A stretch of DNA of 64,000 bases from Rhynchopus sp. YZ270_cl-10 (taxonomy: Eukaryota; Euglenozoa; Diplonemea; Diplonemida; Diplonemidae). A program made the position numbers and the translations under genes. Positions 12,058 through 22,261 of the stretch are shown one piece after another. The stretch is from NCBI GenBank assembly GCA_964035575.1, contig OZ037859.1, positions 496,001-560,000 on the forward strand, written 5' to 3'. Numbering within the stretch: position 1 is the first letter of the stretch; each line of letters opens with the position of its first letter. The notes beneath the pieces were generated by a model. The model made no database searches and had not been told where the DNA came from. It saw only the letters and a program-made list of their open reading frames with translations.

Positions 12058-13121
12058 TCACGGTGCCGCTGCGCGTGGTGCCATATTCGGCACCACACTG
12101 CCTCGGTATGCGCGCTCATTGAAATTTGGGATGAAGGACATGATTTTGTTTTTGAGTTCATCATCGAAGCAGAAGTCGTTGTGGTCGCAGGAACGCGAGT
12201 ACAGATCGACGCCCAGCTCCGAGGAGAGCTGCTGTGCATGCGAATAGTCTACGATGGTGTCCTGCGAAGAAAAAAGAATAAACTTTTCAAAAAATCACAA
12301 CGCCTTAGTACCTCACCGAAAATAATCCAGATTATTTACCTCTCTCAAACCCTTTTTTGACATACCTTGGTCCCATGCGCCAGGAACACCTGAACATTGT
12401 GTTTGTCCATGACCTTTTTGATGTTCGTTTTGTTGTCGTAGATGTTGTGGAGAAGTCCGCGCGAGATGAACTCCGGGACACCGTATTGCACAGAGAGCTT
12501 TGGGATGGAGTAGAAGGTGGAGAGCAGGATGAGGGCTTGAGGCGGACGACGTGCTGCGACGGCTGATGCAATGCCACCTCCAACGGACATACCGAAGTAG
12601 ATCAGGTTGTCTAGGGAGAAGCTCTCAAAGCCATGCGCAAGACCTTGAATGTGCTTCAGAACGTCCTCAACAATCGCAGCCTCAACAGGTGTACCCTCAC
12701 TCCGTCCGTACCCCCGGTATTCAGGGATCAACACATGAAAGCCCTGTTCGTTAAACCACCTCGCAAGCGGCGTAAAGCTGCTAATAGTATCGCCATTTCC
12801 ATGAAACATACAGACCGTCCCCGCCTTCCCCCCATTCGGCACTGCTGCCTCAAAAAACCACGACTCAGAACTCCCCTCTGTATCCCCCACCCAGCACACC
12901 TTGCACCCTTCCGGAGGCGTGCTCTGCTCCTGCTGCTTCAACCCGACCACAGGGAACAGCATGTGGATCTGCACGCTCCACAGAAACCCGAGGTACGCCA
13001 AATACGCCAGCGGGAACACAGTAAGCATCTTCACCCCACCCCCAAGGCCAACCAGCAGGCAGAGCATCACCACCCTGCTCGCGGTGCTTGCTGGGCCTGG
13101 ACGGGGCTCTTCCAAATCCAT
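12058..13121 (-). CDS. Alpha/beta hydrolase, BEM46/ABHD13-like, membrane-anchored
   Basis: Two exons, 12366-13121 and 12058-12261, joined in phase 0 across a 104-bp GTATGT-AG intron, giving 319 residues. Hydrophobic N-terminal segments (about residues 16-60) suggest membrane anchoring. The hydrolase core follows: FHGNGDT oxyanion region near residue 107, EYRGYGRSEG near 134-143, and the nucleophile elbow GMSVGGG with Ser179. The junction creates HGTKDTIVD, which supplies the catalytic Asp, and the likely catalytic His is in CDHNDF of exon 2. This is the arrangement of BEM46/ABHD13-type serine hydrolases. The substrate is unknown. The splice is well supported because it restores the Asp motif exactly. 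Confidence 0.88.
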
Positions 13122-13538
13122 CGTTTATCAAAGATACCCTTTAGAGGGGTGTGTATTCTGTTGGAGGAAATAAAAATGTTGAAATACAACAGCCCGCTCG
13201 TAACAGTGTACCTTAGTATATGACCGGGTGTGGGGTGGATGCCCAACCATGCAGTCCTACAATCCACTTCGTGGTTTACATCGTGATATGGGTATTCAAA
13301 AAGAAGGGAAAAAGAGGGATAAATATCGTATTGTTTTGCCCCATTCCCAGATTTCTTGGATTAGTTTTTTTTTTTGCTTTGTACATTTCTCCCCATCCCC
13401 ATTTTTTCTTCTGAAGGGTTGTGCTGCAGAATAGTCACTTTTTTTTGTCAAAGTGGGTGGGGTAAAGGGGGGGCTGGGGGGGAATAGAGGAGCGTTTGCT
13501 TTTTAAAAAAACGTAGGATTTTTATTAGCGTTGCGAGA
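13122..13538. other. Spacer with a long class B repeat
   Basis: A long-form class B repeat occupies about 13178-13292, just upstream of the hydrolase start. It runs from GAAATACAACAGCC to the CAGTCCTACAATCCA and GTGGTTTACAT blocks. The remainder is T- and G-rich. Confidence 0.6.
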
Positions 13539-14798
13539 TCAGTCCTCAGTCTCGACCTTGTTCTTCTTTTTCTTGTTCTTTTTCTTCTTCTTGTCGTCCT
13601 TCTCCTTGTCTTTCTTGGAGTCCTTCGACTTCTTGGCCTTCTTCTTCTTCTTTTTAGGCTTTTCGTCGTCGTCTTTGTCGTCCCCCTTATCCTTCTCCTT
13701 CTCCTTCTCCTTTTCGTCCTTCTCTTTTTGCGCCTTTTTCTTTTCCTCGGCGATTTCTTTGTAGATTTCGGAGTCAACGTTTTTTGTCGCTTCCGTCAAC
13801 AACGCGATTGTCTGCTGCAGAAGCTCACGCTGTGATACCAAGAGGTCGCGAAGCGGCGACGGAACCTTCTCCTTCTTCGCATCAAAATCATCGCCAAAGA
13901 AACGGCCTAGCTCATTCTTGAAGAGAACGGTCCCTTTTTTGTAGACCTTCTTTTCAAAATCTGCAGTACCGACACAATGGAACATTTCCTTCATTGTTGC
14001 TTTATCTCCGCATCCGAGAGTGATTTTTGCGTCACTCATTGTTCCCACCCCGATAGACCGCACAAGCTCATCTGAAAGCTCCTCTCCACCGAGACACGCA
14101 GTTGTCGGCAATCCACTGGGCACCTTCTCACCCCACCTATCCTGCAGAGACACCGGGTAACAATCCCCCTCCCCACGGAACGCACGGTACTTCAAGAAAT
14201 GCTGCAACACCGTTCTCTGGTCAGCCTCTGCCTCCATCCCCCCTACCTTCGCACCACCCACAAGCTTAACATTCTTTCCGACTTTCGCGACATCGAGGAA
14301 AGGGATCAAAGCGAGGGCACCCTTTTGGTTTAATTGGTGAGTCATAACAACGCGGTGCAACGCAAAATAACGGTCCTCAGTAATATCATTGAAGATTCCA
14401 GAGAAAATCTGGGGGATACTCCGGGACAGTGCTTTGTACGACGCGAGGGTTGCCTGAAATTCACCTTTGAGTGAGGAGAAGAGGTGGGGTGGGATAGGGG
14501 AGGCGGTTTTGCGTTTGAGGATGTATTTCCGAAGGGCGGCGTCTTCTGCGATGAGTGTCGTGATCTCCTCTGTTTCCAGCCACCTCGCTACGTCGCCCCC
14601 TTCACGGTGCAGGAACGCCACAGCGCGGTCCACCTCGCTTAACAGCCCTACCAACCTCTCAGCCCCCTCTATCGTATATTCGCGAGCATAAAAGACATCC
14701 CCTAAAGGAATTGAAACGTCAGAATAATCATTCTTATGCTGCCCATCAAACGACCCCCATGAAAGCGCCGACAGCAATGTTAAGGTGAGAAACACCAT
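13539..14798 (-). CDS. Secretory-pathway protein of unknown function with a Lys-rich tail
   Basis: Single exon, 419 residues. The N-terminus MVFLTLTLLSALSWGSF looks like a cleaved signal peptide. A folded-looking region of about 300 residues follows, with cysteines near DCYPVSL, TTACLGG and LGCGDK. The last 80 or so residues are an extreme low-complexity tail of Lys, Asp and Glu (KEKEKEKDKGDDKDDDEKP and similar). No retention signal such as KDEL is visible at the VETED end. I recognise no family. The gene is clearly real, with a long frame and non-repetitive codon use outside the tail. Confidence 0.82.
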   Translation of the reverse strand: MVFLTLTLLSALSWGSFDGQHKNDYSDVSIPLGDVFYAREYTIEGAERLVGLLSEVDRAVAFLHREGGDVARWLETEEITTLIAEDAALRKYILKRKTASPIPPHLFSSLKGEFQATLASYKALSRSIPQIFSGIFNDITEDRYFALHRVVMTHQLNQKGALALIPFLDVAKVGKNVKLVGGAKVGGMEAEADQRTVLQHFLKYRAFRGEGDCYPVSLQDRWGEKVPSGLPTTACLGGEELSDELVRSIGVGTMSDAKITLGCGDKATMKEMFHCVGTADFEKKVYKKGTVLFKNELGRFFGDDFDAKKEKVPSPLRDLLVSQRELLQQTIALLTEATKNVDSEIYKEIAEEKKKAQKEKDEKEKEKEKDKGDDKDDDEKPKKKKKKAKKSKDSKKDKEKDDKKKKKNKKKKNKVETED

Positions 14799-15060
14799 TT
14801 TCCCCTTCTGTGAAGGAGATGAAAGAGAATGAGAAGAGAGGAGAAAAATATGAATACTTTACAGGGTTTGGGGTATGTTCCTTCTGGTGCGTGCTCGTAA
14901 AGGTTTGTGAGGTGACCTTTTGAAAATATTGCAGGATATGTGCAAAAATAGGCCGCAAAGTGTTAAGATTCTTGGAGATTCATGGAGAATTATGGTGAAT
15001 AGAAAAGGGAGTGGGGTAGGTGGGGTAGGTGGGGTGGGGGTCTTTGCTGTTATGTGTTGA

Positions 15061-17163
15061 CTATCCCCAGTCATCGTCCGAGTCTGCGTCGCCCATAGGT
15101 GTTTTGGTCGATTGTGAAATCGCGCCCACCATCTGCTTCTGCTTCGCTCTCCCTAAGAATAGAGAGATCAATGTGCCGATGCCGGTCCACGCGCGGTTGC
15201 AGCTGAGTGGAGTGAGGGTTGACATGAACTCCTCGTACTCCTTATCAAATACCTCGTCGTACACCTCTTCCTGCCCCTGGTGCACACCTGCATACAAATC
15301 TCCATCATCATCAGTGTACGACTGCTGAATTGTCTTTAGCGTATGAAGGACACGCGCTGCACGTCGCTCGGTAGGTTTCTTCTTCTCTGACTTCCCCAAT
15401 TTGTCAAGTCTCGCAGTTCTGGCCGACGTTTCGCATGAAGTCACCGACCAACTGGTCATGTTCAAATGACTGTAGCACTCATACGCAAGAAAAAGGGAGC
15501 AAAGAACCTTGAGAAGCTTTGCATTGAAGAGAGGTGTGTTCATGAAGTCCCCTGTCAGAGTTGCTGACATGGTGTGTGTATGTGCCAGCAGGTTGAGTGG
15601 CGGCGCATTGATCTCCGCCTTGGCGAAGCAGGCTCGGAACTTTTCGACTGTGCTGGACTCACCCTGTGGGGCGTTCTCCTTGGCAATCCCCATGAGCAGG
15701 TCGTCAAGGACGTAGACATACTCTGTGGCAAGGTCTGCGATTGTGAGGTTGTACTTACAGTCTGTGGCAGACTTGACCCATGCAATGACAACGTCCTCTA
15801 CTGCCCTGAGCTGCATGGTCGGGAACTTCAGTGTTGCCCTGCAGTTGACCACCAGATCCTTGAGCTTGCTGCTCGCCCAGACAAGCTCTTTGCAAGGTGG
15901 AACTCTGTTCATATACCCCGGGGCCAGGTCGTTGAGGAGGCGCGTCTTGATGTCTAGGCTGTCTGCCAAGGAGGCGGACTTCGAGGTCTGCTCCTCAACC
16001 AGCGTTTCTAGGTCGGTGATCTGCAGTTCCGAGGACATGACGTAGTCGTCGTACGTCTGCTTGCCTTCTTCGAGATCCACCTTGAGCGCTTCAAACTCCT
16101 GTTTCGACGTGCACCGCAGAGATTCTAGCTTAGCCTCAAGGCTCTTCACCAAAGGGATCAGGCGTTTGTTTGCCTCTTCCAGCTCCTTCCGTTTCAACTC
16201 AGACTGCTCCTGCTTCGCCCAAGCACTCCACGACTGAATAATACGCCGAAGTTTCGACTTCTGAAAAAACCGTTTCACAATTTTCGCCAAGCTTTTATTC
16301 TGCGACCGCGACACCTTCCGGTACTTCCACCATGAGTTGAACACAAAACACTTAATCTTCAGACGGTACACATTCAACGCACAGTCCAGCACGCCATGCA
16401 AGCTTTGCAGGGAGCCCTGCTGCTTCTCGTTCTGATCGATGAGACGACCGTATGAGATCAACGACATATCATACAGCTGGAAGTAAGGGGGGTGGAAGTC
16501 GTCGCCCCCGTCGCAGGATGTCTGGCAGGCTGTCTCTACCTCGCGGGAGCGTTCGCATTGTGTTGCATCACGATAGGGCGCAGTTTCTTTTGTGTGGAAG
16601 ATGGCGTCCACACACTGCGCAATAGCCCATTCATAGGTACGTCCATAGCGTGGTTCCAGCAGTGAAGACAAGGTTTTAAGGATCTGTAGAGCAGCCTCAA
16701 CCCGCAGCATCTTCCCATCTGCAGTGTTCGGTTGTGAGTGCTGTGCTATGGCTCGTGTTGTTTCAATGAAGACACATTCGCTCTCAAATAGTTGTCTCTC
16801 GTTCACCAAAGATTTCTGCCATTTTTCGACCTGTTTGTGCGCGCTTTTGTATCGTCTGTGACAGTTCAGTTTTGCTTTTAATAGTTCGTCTGATGCGTCA
16901 GGTTCGTCGTGCGGTGCTGGTGGTGATGATGGTGGTTTGGGCACCCTTGCCGAAGAATGAGTCAAGGAAATCTCCTCTGCAGACCGCTTTGCTTCATTGC
17001 TAATAGAAAAGACCTTGCGTTTGGGGGAGAACACTGTGCCTGCCGTCGCCACAGAGGGGACAACTCTACGCTGTCGTGCGCTCTGTGCACGTGGTGCGGA
17101 GAAGTTCGCATGACGGATTCCCTCTATTTGCGCAAACGTTACCGGGACTGACGACAGAGGCAT
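15061..17163 (-). CDS. Coiled-coil protein with SFI1-like Trp repeats, unknown function
   Basis: Single exon, 700 residues. The N-terminal 60 or so residues are basic and Ser/Pro rich. Near residues 255-310 come two tryptophan-centred helices (FNSWWKYRKV and RRIIQSWSAWAKQ) separated by about 30 basic residues. This spacing recalls the centrin-binding repeats of SFI1-type proteins, but there are only two. A coiled coil follows (SELKRKELEEANKRLIPLV to SLADSLDIKTRLL). The C-terminus ends in an acidic DADSDDDWG. A cytoskeletal or basal-body role is a guess from these features. The start at 17163 is followed by a plausible PLSSVPVTFAQ N-terminus. Confidence 0.8.
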   Translation of the reverse strand: MPLSSVPVTFAQIEGIRHANFSAPRAQSARQRRVVPSVATAGTVFSPKRKVFSISNEAKRSAEEISLTHSSARVPKPPSSPPAPHDEPDASDELLKAKLNCHRRYKSAHKQVEKWQKSLVNERQLFESECVFIETTRAIAQHSQPNTADGKMLRVEAALQILKTLSSLLEPRYGRTYEWAIAQCVDAIFHTKETAPYRDATQCERSREVETACQTSCDGGDDFHPPYFQLYDMSLISYGRLIDQNEKQQGSLQSLHGVLDCALNVYRLKIKCFVFNSWWKYRKVSRSQNKSLAKIVKRFFQKSKLRRIIQSWSAWAKQEQSELKRKELEEANKRLIPLVKSLEAKLESLRCTSKQEFEALKVDLEEGKQTYDDYVMSSELQITDLETLVEEQTSKSASLADSLDIKTRLLNDLAPGYMNRVPPCKELVWASSKLKDLVVNCRATLKFPTMQLRAVEDVVIAWVKSATDCKYNLTIADLATEYVYVLDDLLMGIAKENAPQGESSTVEKFRACFAKAEINAPPLNLLAHTHTMSATLTGDFMNTPLFNAKLLKVLCSLFLAYECYSHLNMTSWSVTSCETSARTARLDKLGKSEKKKPTERRAARVLHTLKTIQQSYTDDDGDLYAGVHQGQEEVYDEVFDKEYEEFMSTLTPLSCNRAWTGIGTLISLFLGRAKQKQMVGAISQSTKTPMGDADSDDDWG

Positions 17164-17593
17164 GTCACCCTATGCTCTGTAGAAAGCACCAAAAGCACCA
17201 AGAAAAAATCAAGTCGCTAGCATTTCATAAGTTTGTGTAAGTAGAATGGTAGGCTTCTGAGGCGTGTTGGATGGGAAGGGAAAATGGGATATGTTGTGTC
17301 AAATGAGAGTAGGAGGGAAAGGTCTTCTTTTCAAGATACAGTGTTGTTATAATTTCGTTACAAATAAACAAAGGGGAAAAAAAACTCTATGTTAATACCA
17401 ATGGTGGGTGATACTGTTTGACTCCGATGCATTCTGATAGGGCAAAAATACATTGAAGAAACACACCCCAACAATCTTTTGGGCTTCCACCACACTCCGG
17501 TCTTCTCTCCTCTATCCTTCAACCATTTTCTGCACCACCTCCCCTCGAGGCAAAGGTAAACACACAGCGATGAATTCGTTCATTCTGCTTCCC
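17164..17593. other. Intergenic spacer
   Basis: I see no gene, hairpin repeat or transposon end here. Composition is mixed with short A and T runs. Confidence 0.6.
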
Positions 17594-19894
17594 TTAATAC
17601 ACATCGTAGGAGAATGCGTGTATTGGAGGTGGTGCGCGCCGTTTTGCGGTCTCCTCGGCAAGTGCCATGCGTGAAAGGAGGGCTTCGAGAGCAGCGTTCT
17701 CCTCACAAAGCGCGTTTGCGGTAAGCATGCGTTCGGAAAGACCTTTGTCGAGCTCGGAGCTGAGGGCAGCGTTTTCGAGGTACATTTGTTTCGCTTTGGT
17801 GCGTGCAGCGGCGACAGGTGCACCCACAGACATAGACACGGATACAGACGAATCCGCCACATATCCATCAGCTTCAGACACAACAGTCGACGCTATACTC
17901 CCCTTCGCTTTGCTAGTGTTCTGTGTCGCAAATGAGGCATGTGAAGCATGCGATGCAAAGGGAACGCGAGTGGAAGGCAGTGTAGTCGCAGTCATGCTGC
18001 ACGACGCCTCCAACGGTTCGCTGGTGTGGCTGAGAGCAGGAGGGGATACGGTGTCGGGTTGGGGTGAATCGAGCATGTCCGACAAGGTGGGTGTCATGAT
18101 GTTGAGTGGCGGGGCGTGTGGTGGTGCTTCTAGGGCATTGAAGATGTCATGCTGAGCGTCCTGCGGATGCTGAGAAGGCTGTGCAAACTCCTCTTGATGT
18201 CGAAACACCGGAGACACAGATTTCCGCAACAACGAGAACAACGCCGCATCAGCCTCCATAGCTGACATCCTGGGGGCGCTGTGCTGTGGTGTGCGTGCCT
18301 CACGCAGCTCTGTAGGCAGCTCCGTGGGGGTGGTGTCCGCAAACCCGTCGGGTTCCGATACACGTGAAGGCGACCTTTCCACTGGAATGTCAAGAACCTG
18401 CCTCGGTGCTTCGCGCTCAAATAGGTCAAACGGCGCAGTCAACTCCGGTGCATGCATCGAGGAGATGACCATCTTCGCACAAAGCATTTTGCTGTGTTTG
18501 CAGAAGTCCTGCAACGTTTTTGACAGCTGCAGCGAGGTTGCAAAGATTCGGACAGTCTCCATCACATTAGTACCGCTGGTTGATACACAGGTGACCTTCG
18601 GTGGGACGGTCATCACTGTTGTTGCCGCACACCTCGCCCATGACCCATGCAGCGCATAGCTCCAGCTCTGAACCAACCCCGGCAGCTTGTCGCCGTACAC
18701 CCTGACAACCTCCCCTTTCTTCGGGTGGCGGTCCTCTGACTTAAGCCCGCCCAAACCTTGCGCCATGTCTTCTGGTGTGCCGCATGCTTTCCAATGCCCC
18801 TTGGCATCGCTGTAGAGGAACTTTCCGTTGTTCTCCCAGACGGGCCAGCCGTGGAGGAGGTCGTTTGTTTTGGTGTACCTGCCGGCAAGCTCGGGGCGTT
18901 CTGCAGAGGTGAGCCACAGGGTGTGAGGGGTGCACCCGTCGTCAGCGCCGTCACCTCCTGTGCCTAGCCCGCCTGCGTCCATGCATAGCCAACGCTCACT
19001 ATGGGTATCCGTCGTGTGTCTAAGGTGCAGAAGCGGGGCGTCTGCCCGCCCTGTCTCAAGAATGAACACCTCACCCCCCACCGGGCAGCTCAGCACAGTA
19101 CGGTCGTACACCTCCGCCATACGCAACGGCCCAACATCCATGTGGTCCACAGGGCGCCACTCTTCTTGCGTTTCCGTCAGAAATGCGATAAAAACTTGGC
19201 ACCCCTGAGCTTCATAGAGAGTTTCGCTGAGTGTCGTCAAAATACTGCTCTTTGTGAGTTGTTCGGCACAAATACACTGAAACGTATTGACCCCGCAGGT
19301 GGTCAACACATCGCGGAGCTTCTCCTCGGCAGCGCGGTGCTGGGGTGATTGGATGATAAATATCGCCTGCTTTGTGCGCTGTGTGGAAACCCGGGTGTGC
19401 CGTGCGAGGTTGTAGAAAGGTACCACTAAGGGACCGCGTTCTGTTCGCACCACTGCAGCGTCTTGAGACGGGAGCAGGGAGATGACGCAGGCTTCTGTGT
19501 TGTTGAGGAAGGTGTCGCGCATGAGAGAGTGCACCCTCACCTTCATCCCTGGGATGAGGAAGAGGTGGCGCGGAGGAGACAGCTGCACGTTCATCCCTAT
19601 GAGCTTCTTGAAGTGCTGCTCCAGCAGCTTCGAGCTTCCGTAGGCCAAGGCCACGTGTCCCAAAGAAAGCCCCTGAGCAGGTGCGTTGAGTTGTCGGCAA
19701 AGACTGTCATAAGCCTGAGTGCTCGTGCGCTCCCCTTTCATCACCTCTGCCCACCGGCAAAGCTCCTCATAGCACCACAACCCATCGCGGTCTTCATCAA
19801 AATGCCGAAAGATAACCCCCAGCTGTCCCTGACGTTCCCCTTCGGGGTCCTGAGCATCGTGGATCGCATCGCCTTTGAAACAGAGTTGTCCCAT
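17594..19894 (-). CDS. EF-hand protein with predicted N-terminal acylation
   Basis: I place the start at 19894 rather than the upstream Met at 19954, because the extra 20 residues come from a class D hairpin repeat. The resulting MGQLCFKGD start has Gly2 and Cys5, the usual pattern for N-myristoylation plus palmitoylation. Near residue 35 is an EF-hand loop (DEDRDGLWCYEE). The central 400 residues look globular but match nothing I know. The C-terminal half is Pro/Ser/Thr rich and ends in a short coiled coil (NAALSSELDKGLSERML) before HAFSYDVY. The product is 766 residues from one exon. A membrane-associated calcium-sensing role is an inference. Confidence 0.78.
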   Translation of the reverse strand: MGQLCFKGDAIHDAQDPEGERQGQLGVIFRHFDEDRDGLWCYEELCRWAEVMKGERTSTQAYDSLCRQLNAPAQGLSLGHVALAYGSSKLLEQHFKKLIGMNVQLSPPRHLFLIPGMKVRVHSLMRDTFLNNTEACVISLLPSQDAAVVRTERGPLVVPFYNLARHTRVSTQRTKQAIFIIQSPQHRAAEEKLRDVLTTCGVNTFQCICAEQLTKSSILTTLSETLYEAQGCQVFIAFLTETQEEWRPVDHMDVGPLRMAEVYDRTVLSCPVGGEVFILETGRADAPLLHLRHTTDTHSERWLCMDAGGLGTGGDGADDGCTPHTLWLTSAERPELAGRYTKTNDLLHGWPVWENNGKFLYSDAKGHWKACGTPEDMAQGLGGLKSEDRHPKKGEVVRVYGDKLPGLVQSWSYALHGSWARCAATTVMTVPPKVTCVSTSGTNVMETVRIFATSLQLSKTLQDFCKHSKMLCAKMVISSMHAPELTAPFDLFEREAPRQVLDIPVERSPSRVSEPDGFADTTPTELPTELREARTPQHSAPRMSAMEADAALFSLLRKSVSPVFRHQEEFAQPSQHPQDAQHDIFNALEAPPHAPPLNIMTPTLSDMLDSPQPDTVSPPALSHTSEPLEASCSMTATTLPSTRVPFASHASHASFATQNTSKAKGSIASTVVSEADGYVADSSVSVSMSVGAPVAAARTKAKQMYLENAALSSELDKGLSERMLTANALCEENAALEALLSRMALAEETAKRRAPPPIHAFSYDVY

Positions 19895-19917
19895 ACTTAA
19901 CGCAAGAGACCACTTGA

Positions 19918-19948
19918 AAGATGAATGTGCCTCTTGTGCACACACATC
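19918..19948. repeat. Class D hairpin repeat (representative copy)
   Basis: AAGATGAATGTGCC and GCACACACATC pair around the shared loop, 24 bp upstream of the EF-hand gene start. Other copies: 2828-2856, about 35607-35635, 36571-36606, 40654-40683, 40852-40893, 45618-45646 and about 58540-58573. Confidence 0.7.
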
Positions 19949-20143
19949 AACCAAGCAAGGCGTTCATTGTGGAAGGGTTATATTGTGTAGACTTTTTGGT
20001 GAAATTGATGTGATGGGAAAGGGCTTTGCAAGGGGTAAAAAAGCTAGAAATGGGGGTACTTATGGAAAATCGCGCCAAAAAGCGCGTTTTTTTTTTTATC
20101 TTTATTTTTGTTCACATCCCTGCTTTAAAAGCAACCCCACGCA

Positions 20144-22261
20144 TCAGAAGGCCACACCCTCCGTATCTGCCAACACATTATGCACCCTTCGCGCCATGAC
20201 CGTATCCTTGAACTCCCATTCCACTAGGATCCCTGTCTTCGCTTCTCCCCCTTCTTCTACTTTGCCTAAGGAAACTTTGATGGACGTGTCTTTCAGGGTG
20301 ACGGCGGTGGCGGACTGCTCAAAGGGATGCCCTGCCACGCAGTCCTGGAGGATTTGATGGATTGAGGGGAGCACTGTCGCTGGGTCGGCTTCAGGGAGGC
20401 GGGAGATGTGCGCATCGGTTGTGGGGAGAAGGGCTTTGAATGTTATGTGGTGTTCTGAGGCACGTAGACCTTCACGTTCGATGAAGGCGTCGGCAGCACT
20501 GAGGGAGATTGTTTGTTCGTCACCTTGTACGTTGTCCACTTCCACCACCATGCGTAGGGTCTCCTCTTCACCCCAGTCGTCGATTCCTTCGGTTAAGGTA
20601 AGGTATTTGCCCTCGGGGCGCAGAGAGAGAATGCTTTGCAGACGTTGTGTTACCCATTCCACGTCGCAGCCGCAGTCGTTGTCTGCAGGGCCAATCTGTT
20701 TGCTGTGTGCTTCGTCGTACTGTATGCCCCACTTTTCCCACCATTTATTGCGGTTATGCACTACCATCGCCCCTGCAGAATCATCAAGGCGCTGTCGTTT
20801 GCGCAGTTGTTCCATAGCTTCATTTGCAAACCCACGAATGCCATGCAAACTACAACGCACCTCAGCAGGCACCACAGGGTATATATCACCACTCAGCTGC
20901 AACGGAACCTTCCGCTCCGAGCGGAGGCCGACCTGAACTCCGTTCGCGGGGCAAGCAACCTGGACTGTCGGGAGTTCCTTTTCGATTTTCTTCTGCAAAG
21001 GACGCATCGCTTTGTCATAGTCTCCGTGGACCAGCACCACTGCAGCAGGGGACGCGCTTTGAATCAGCTTTAATATACCTCTGCCGTCAGCGTGCGCAGA
21101 GAACGACATATACGAGACATCTGCACGGACGTGATAGCGTTCACCGTGGACAACAACCTTCTCAGGGTTGTTGATCAGTTGATGCCCAACGGTTCCTTCG
21201 GCGCAGTACCCAGGAAGGATGATTGTGTTGCGTGCGGAGCCATGCCATGCCTTAAAGGCCTCCAAAGCAGACCCCGCGCTCAACATCCCTGGGGTAGCGA
21301 ACAACACCATCGGTGTGTCGACCTCAAGCAGCGATTTGTCAAACATCTGCACATTCTGGAACCCAAAGGTGTTCTCAAAAGAGCTCTTCACGGCCTCATT
21401 GGTCCAATGCGTGTACAGATTGAAATATTCGTTTACCTTTCCAATCATTCCTCGAGAAAAATAGACCGGAACATCAATTTTCATCCGTTTCCAGTATGTT
21501 TGGAGCAGAATCAGAAGTTCTTGCGCACGCCCGACAGCGAAAACTGGGATTAGCACTTTTCCCTTTCTATTCATAACGGTGTCGTAGATGCGGGAGAGGA
21601 ATTCACGTTCGCGTTTGCGCTTTGAGTCACGCACGGTGGCACCGTATGTGGACTCTGAAATGAGCACATCGGGGCGAAGATTTGGCAGAAGAGCAGCACC
21701 AAGAAGATGTCTGTCCGATGCCGTGTTGTAGTCTCCTGTGTACAGAACTGAGAGATGCTTGTAACGGATGTGGAACATCACTGCACCGAGAACGTGCCCA
21801 GCATAGTACGGTGTGATGCTCAGTCCACATGGCAGTGTGACAGTCTCCTGCAGTCCAATCAACGTCGCCTTAGCCATGCACCGTTCGACGTCCTCCTTTT
21901 TAACGCTGTTTGCGCCCTCTTGTTCGGATTTCTCTGTAATCTTCCGCGCATCTTCTAGCTGCATTGACGCAAGCGAATGCGTCGGTGCAGTCATAAGCAA
22001 TGGCCCCGAATACCCAACCTTCTCAGTAAACAGCGGCAACGCCCCTGAATGGTCAAGGTGAAAATGTGAGAGCAAAACGACGTCGATCTTGTCGGTCAAG
22101 TCCCCCTCCGCCAGGTATGGGAAGTCAGGGTACCTCCGGAACCCTGTGACCCCCATATGAACGCCGCAGTCGCACATCACAACCTTGTCACCAATGAACA
22201 CTATCACGCAGGAACGGCCAACTTCCTTGCCAGCGCCAAGCGGCATCACCCGAATGTCCAT
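20144..22261 (-). CDS. INTS11: INTS11 (CPSF3L), Integrator RNA endonuclease
   Basis: Metallo-beta-lactamase/beta-CASP RNase that cleaves snRNA and other nascent transcripts within the Integrator complex. Single exon, 705 residues from the Met at 22261. The longer reading to 22342 adds a Pro-rich leader. MDIRVMPLGAG opens the enzyme. The zinc motif HFHLDH is at residues 66-71, and YAGHVLGA and YTGDYN follow. Several stretches distinguish it from the paralogue CPSF73: HMGVTGFRRYPDFPYL, RDSKRKREREFL, FATPGMLSAGSALEAF, EGTVGHQL and MSFSAHADGRG are all of the INTS11 kind. The active-site residues appear intact. The C-terminal 250 residues diverge, as they do in other lineages, and end EGVAF. Confidence 0.94.
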   Translation of the reverse strand: MDIRVMPLGAGKEVGRSCVIVFIGDKVVMCDCGVHMGVTGFRRYPDFPYLAEGDLTDKIDVVLLSHFHLDHSGALPLFTEKVGYSGPLLMTAPTHSLASMQLEDARKITEKSEQEGANSVKKEDVERCMAKATLIGLQETVTLPCGLSITPYYAGHVLGAVMFHIRYKHLSVLYTGDYNTASDRHLLGAALLPNLRPDVLISESTYGATVRDSKRKREREFLSRIYDTVMNRKGKVLIPVFAVGRAQELLILLQTYWKRMKIDVPVYFSRGMIGKVNEYFNLYTHWTNEAVKSSFENTFGFQNVQMFDKSLLEVDTPMVLFATPGMLSAGSALEAFKAWHGSARNTIILPGYCAEGTVGHQLINNPEKVVVHGERYHVRADVSYMSFSAHADGRGILKLIQSASPAAVVLVHGDYDKAMRPLQKKIEKELPTVQVACPANGVQVGLRSERKVPLQLSGDIYPVVPAEVRCSLHGIRGFANEAMEQLRKRQRLDDSAGAMVVHNRNKWWEKWGIQYDEAHSKQIGPADNDCGCDVEWVTQRLQSILSLRPEGKYLTLTEGIDDWGEEETLRMVVEVDNVQGDEQTISLSAADAFIEREGLRASEHHITFKALLPTTDAHISRLPEADPATVLPSIHQILQDCVAGHPFEQSATAVTLKDTSIKVSLGKVEEGGEAKTGILVEWEFKDTVMARRVHNVLADTEGVAF

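Noticed and set aside
20144-22261. CPSF73 as the identity of the nuclease
   Set aside because: Diagnostic stretches (HMG...RRYPDF, RDSKR, EGTVGH, SFSAHAD) are of the INTS11 type.
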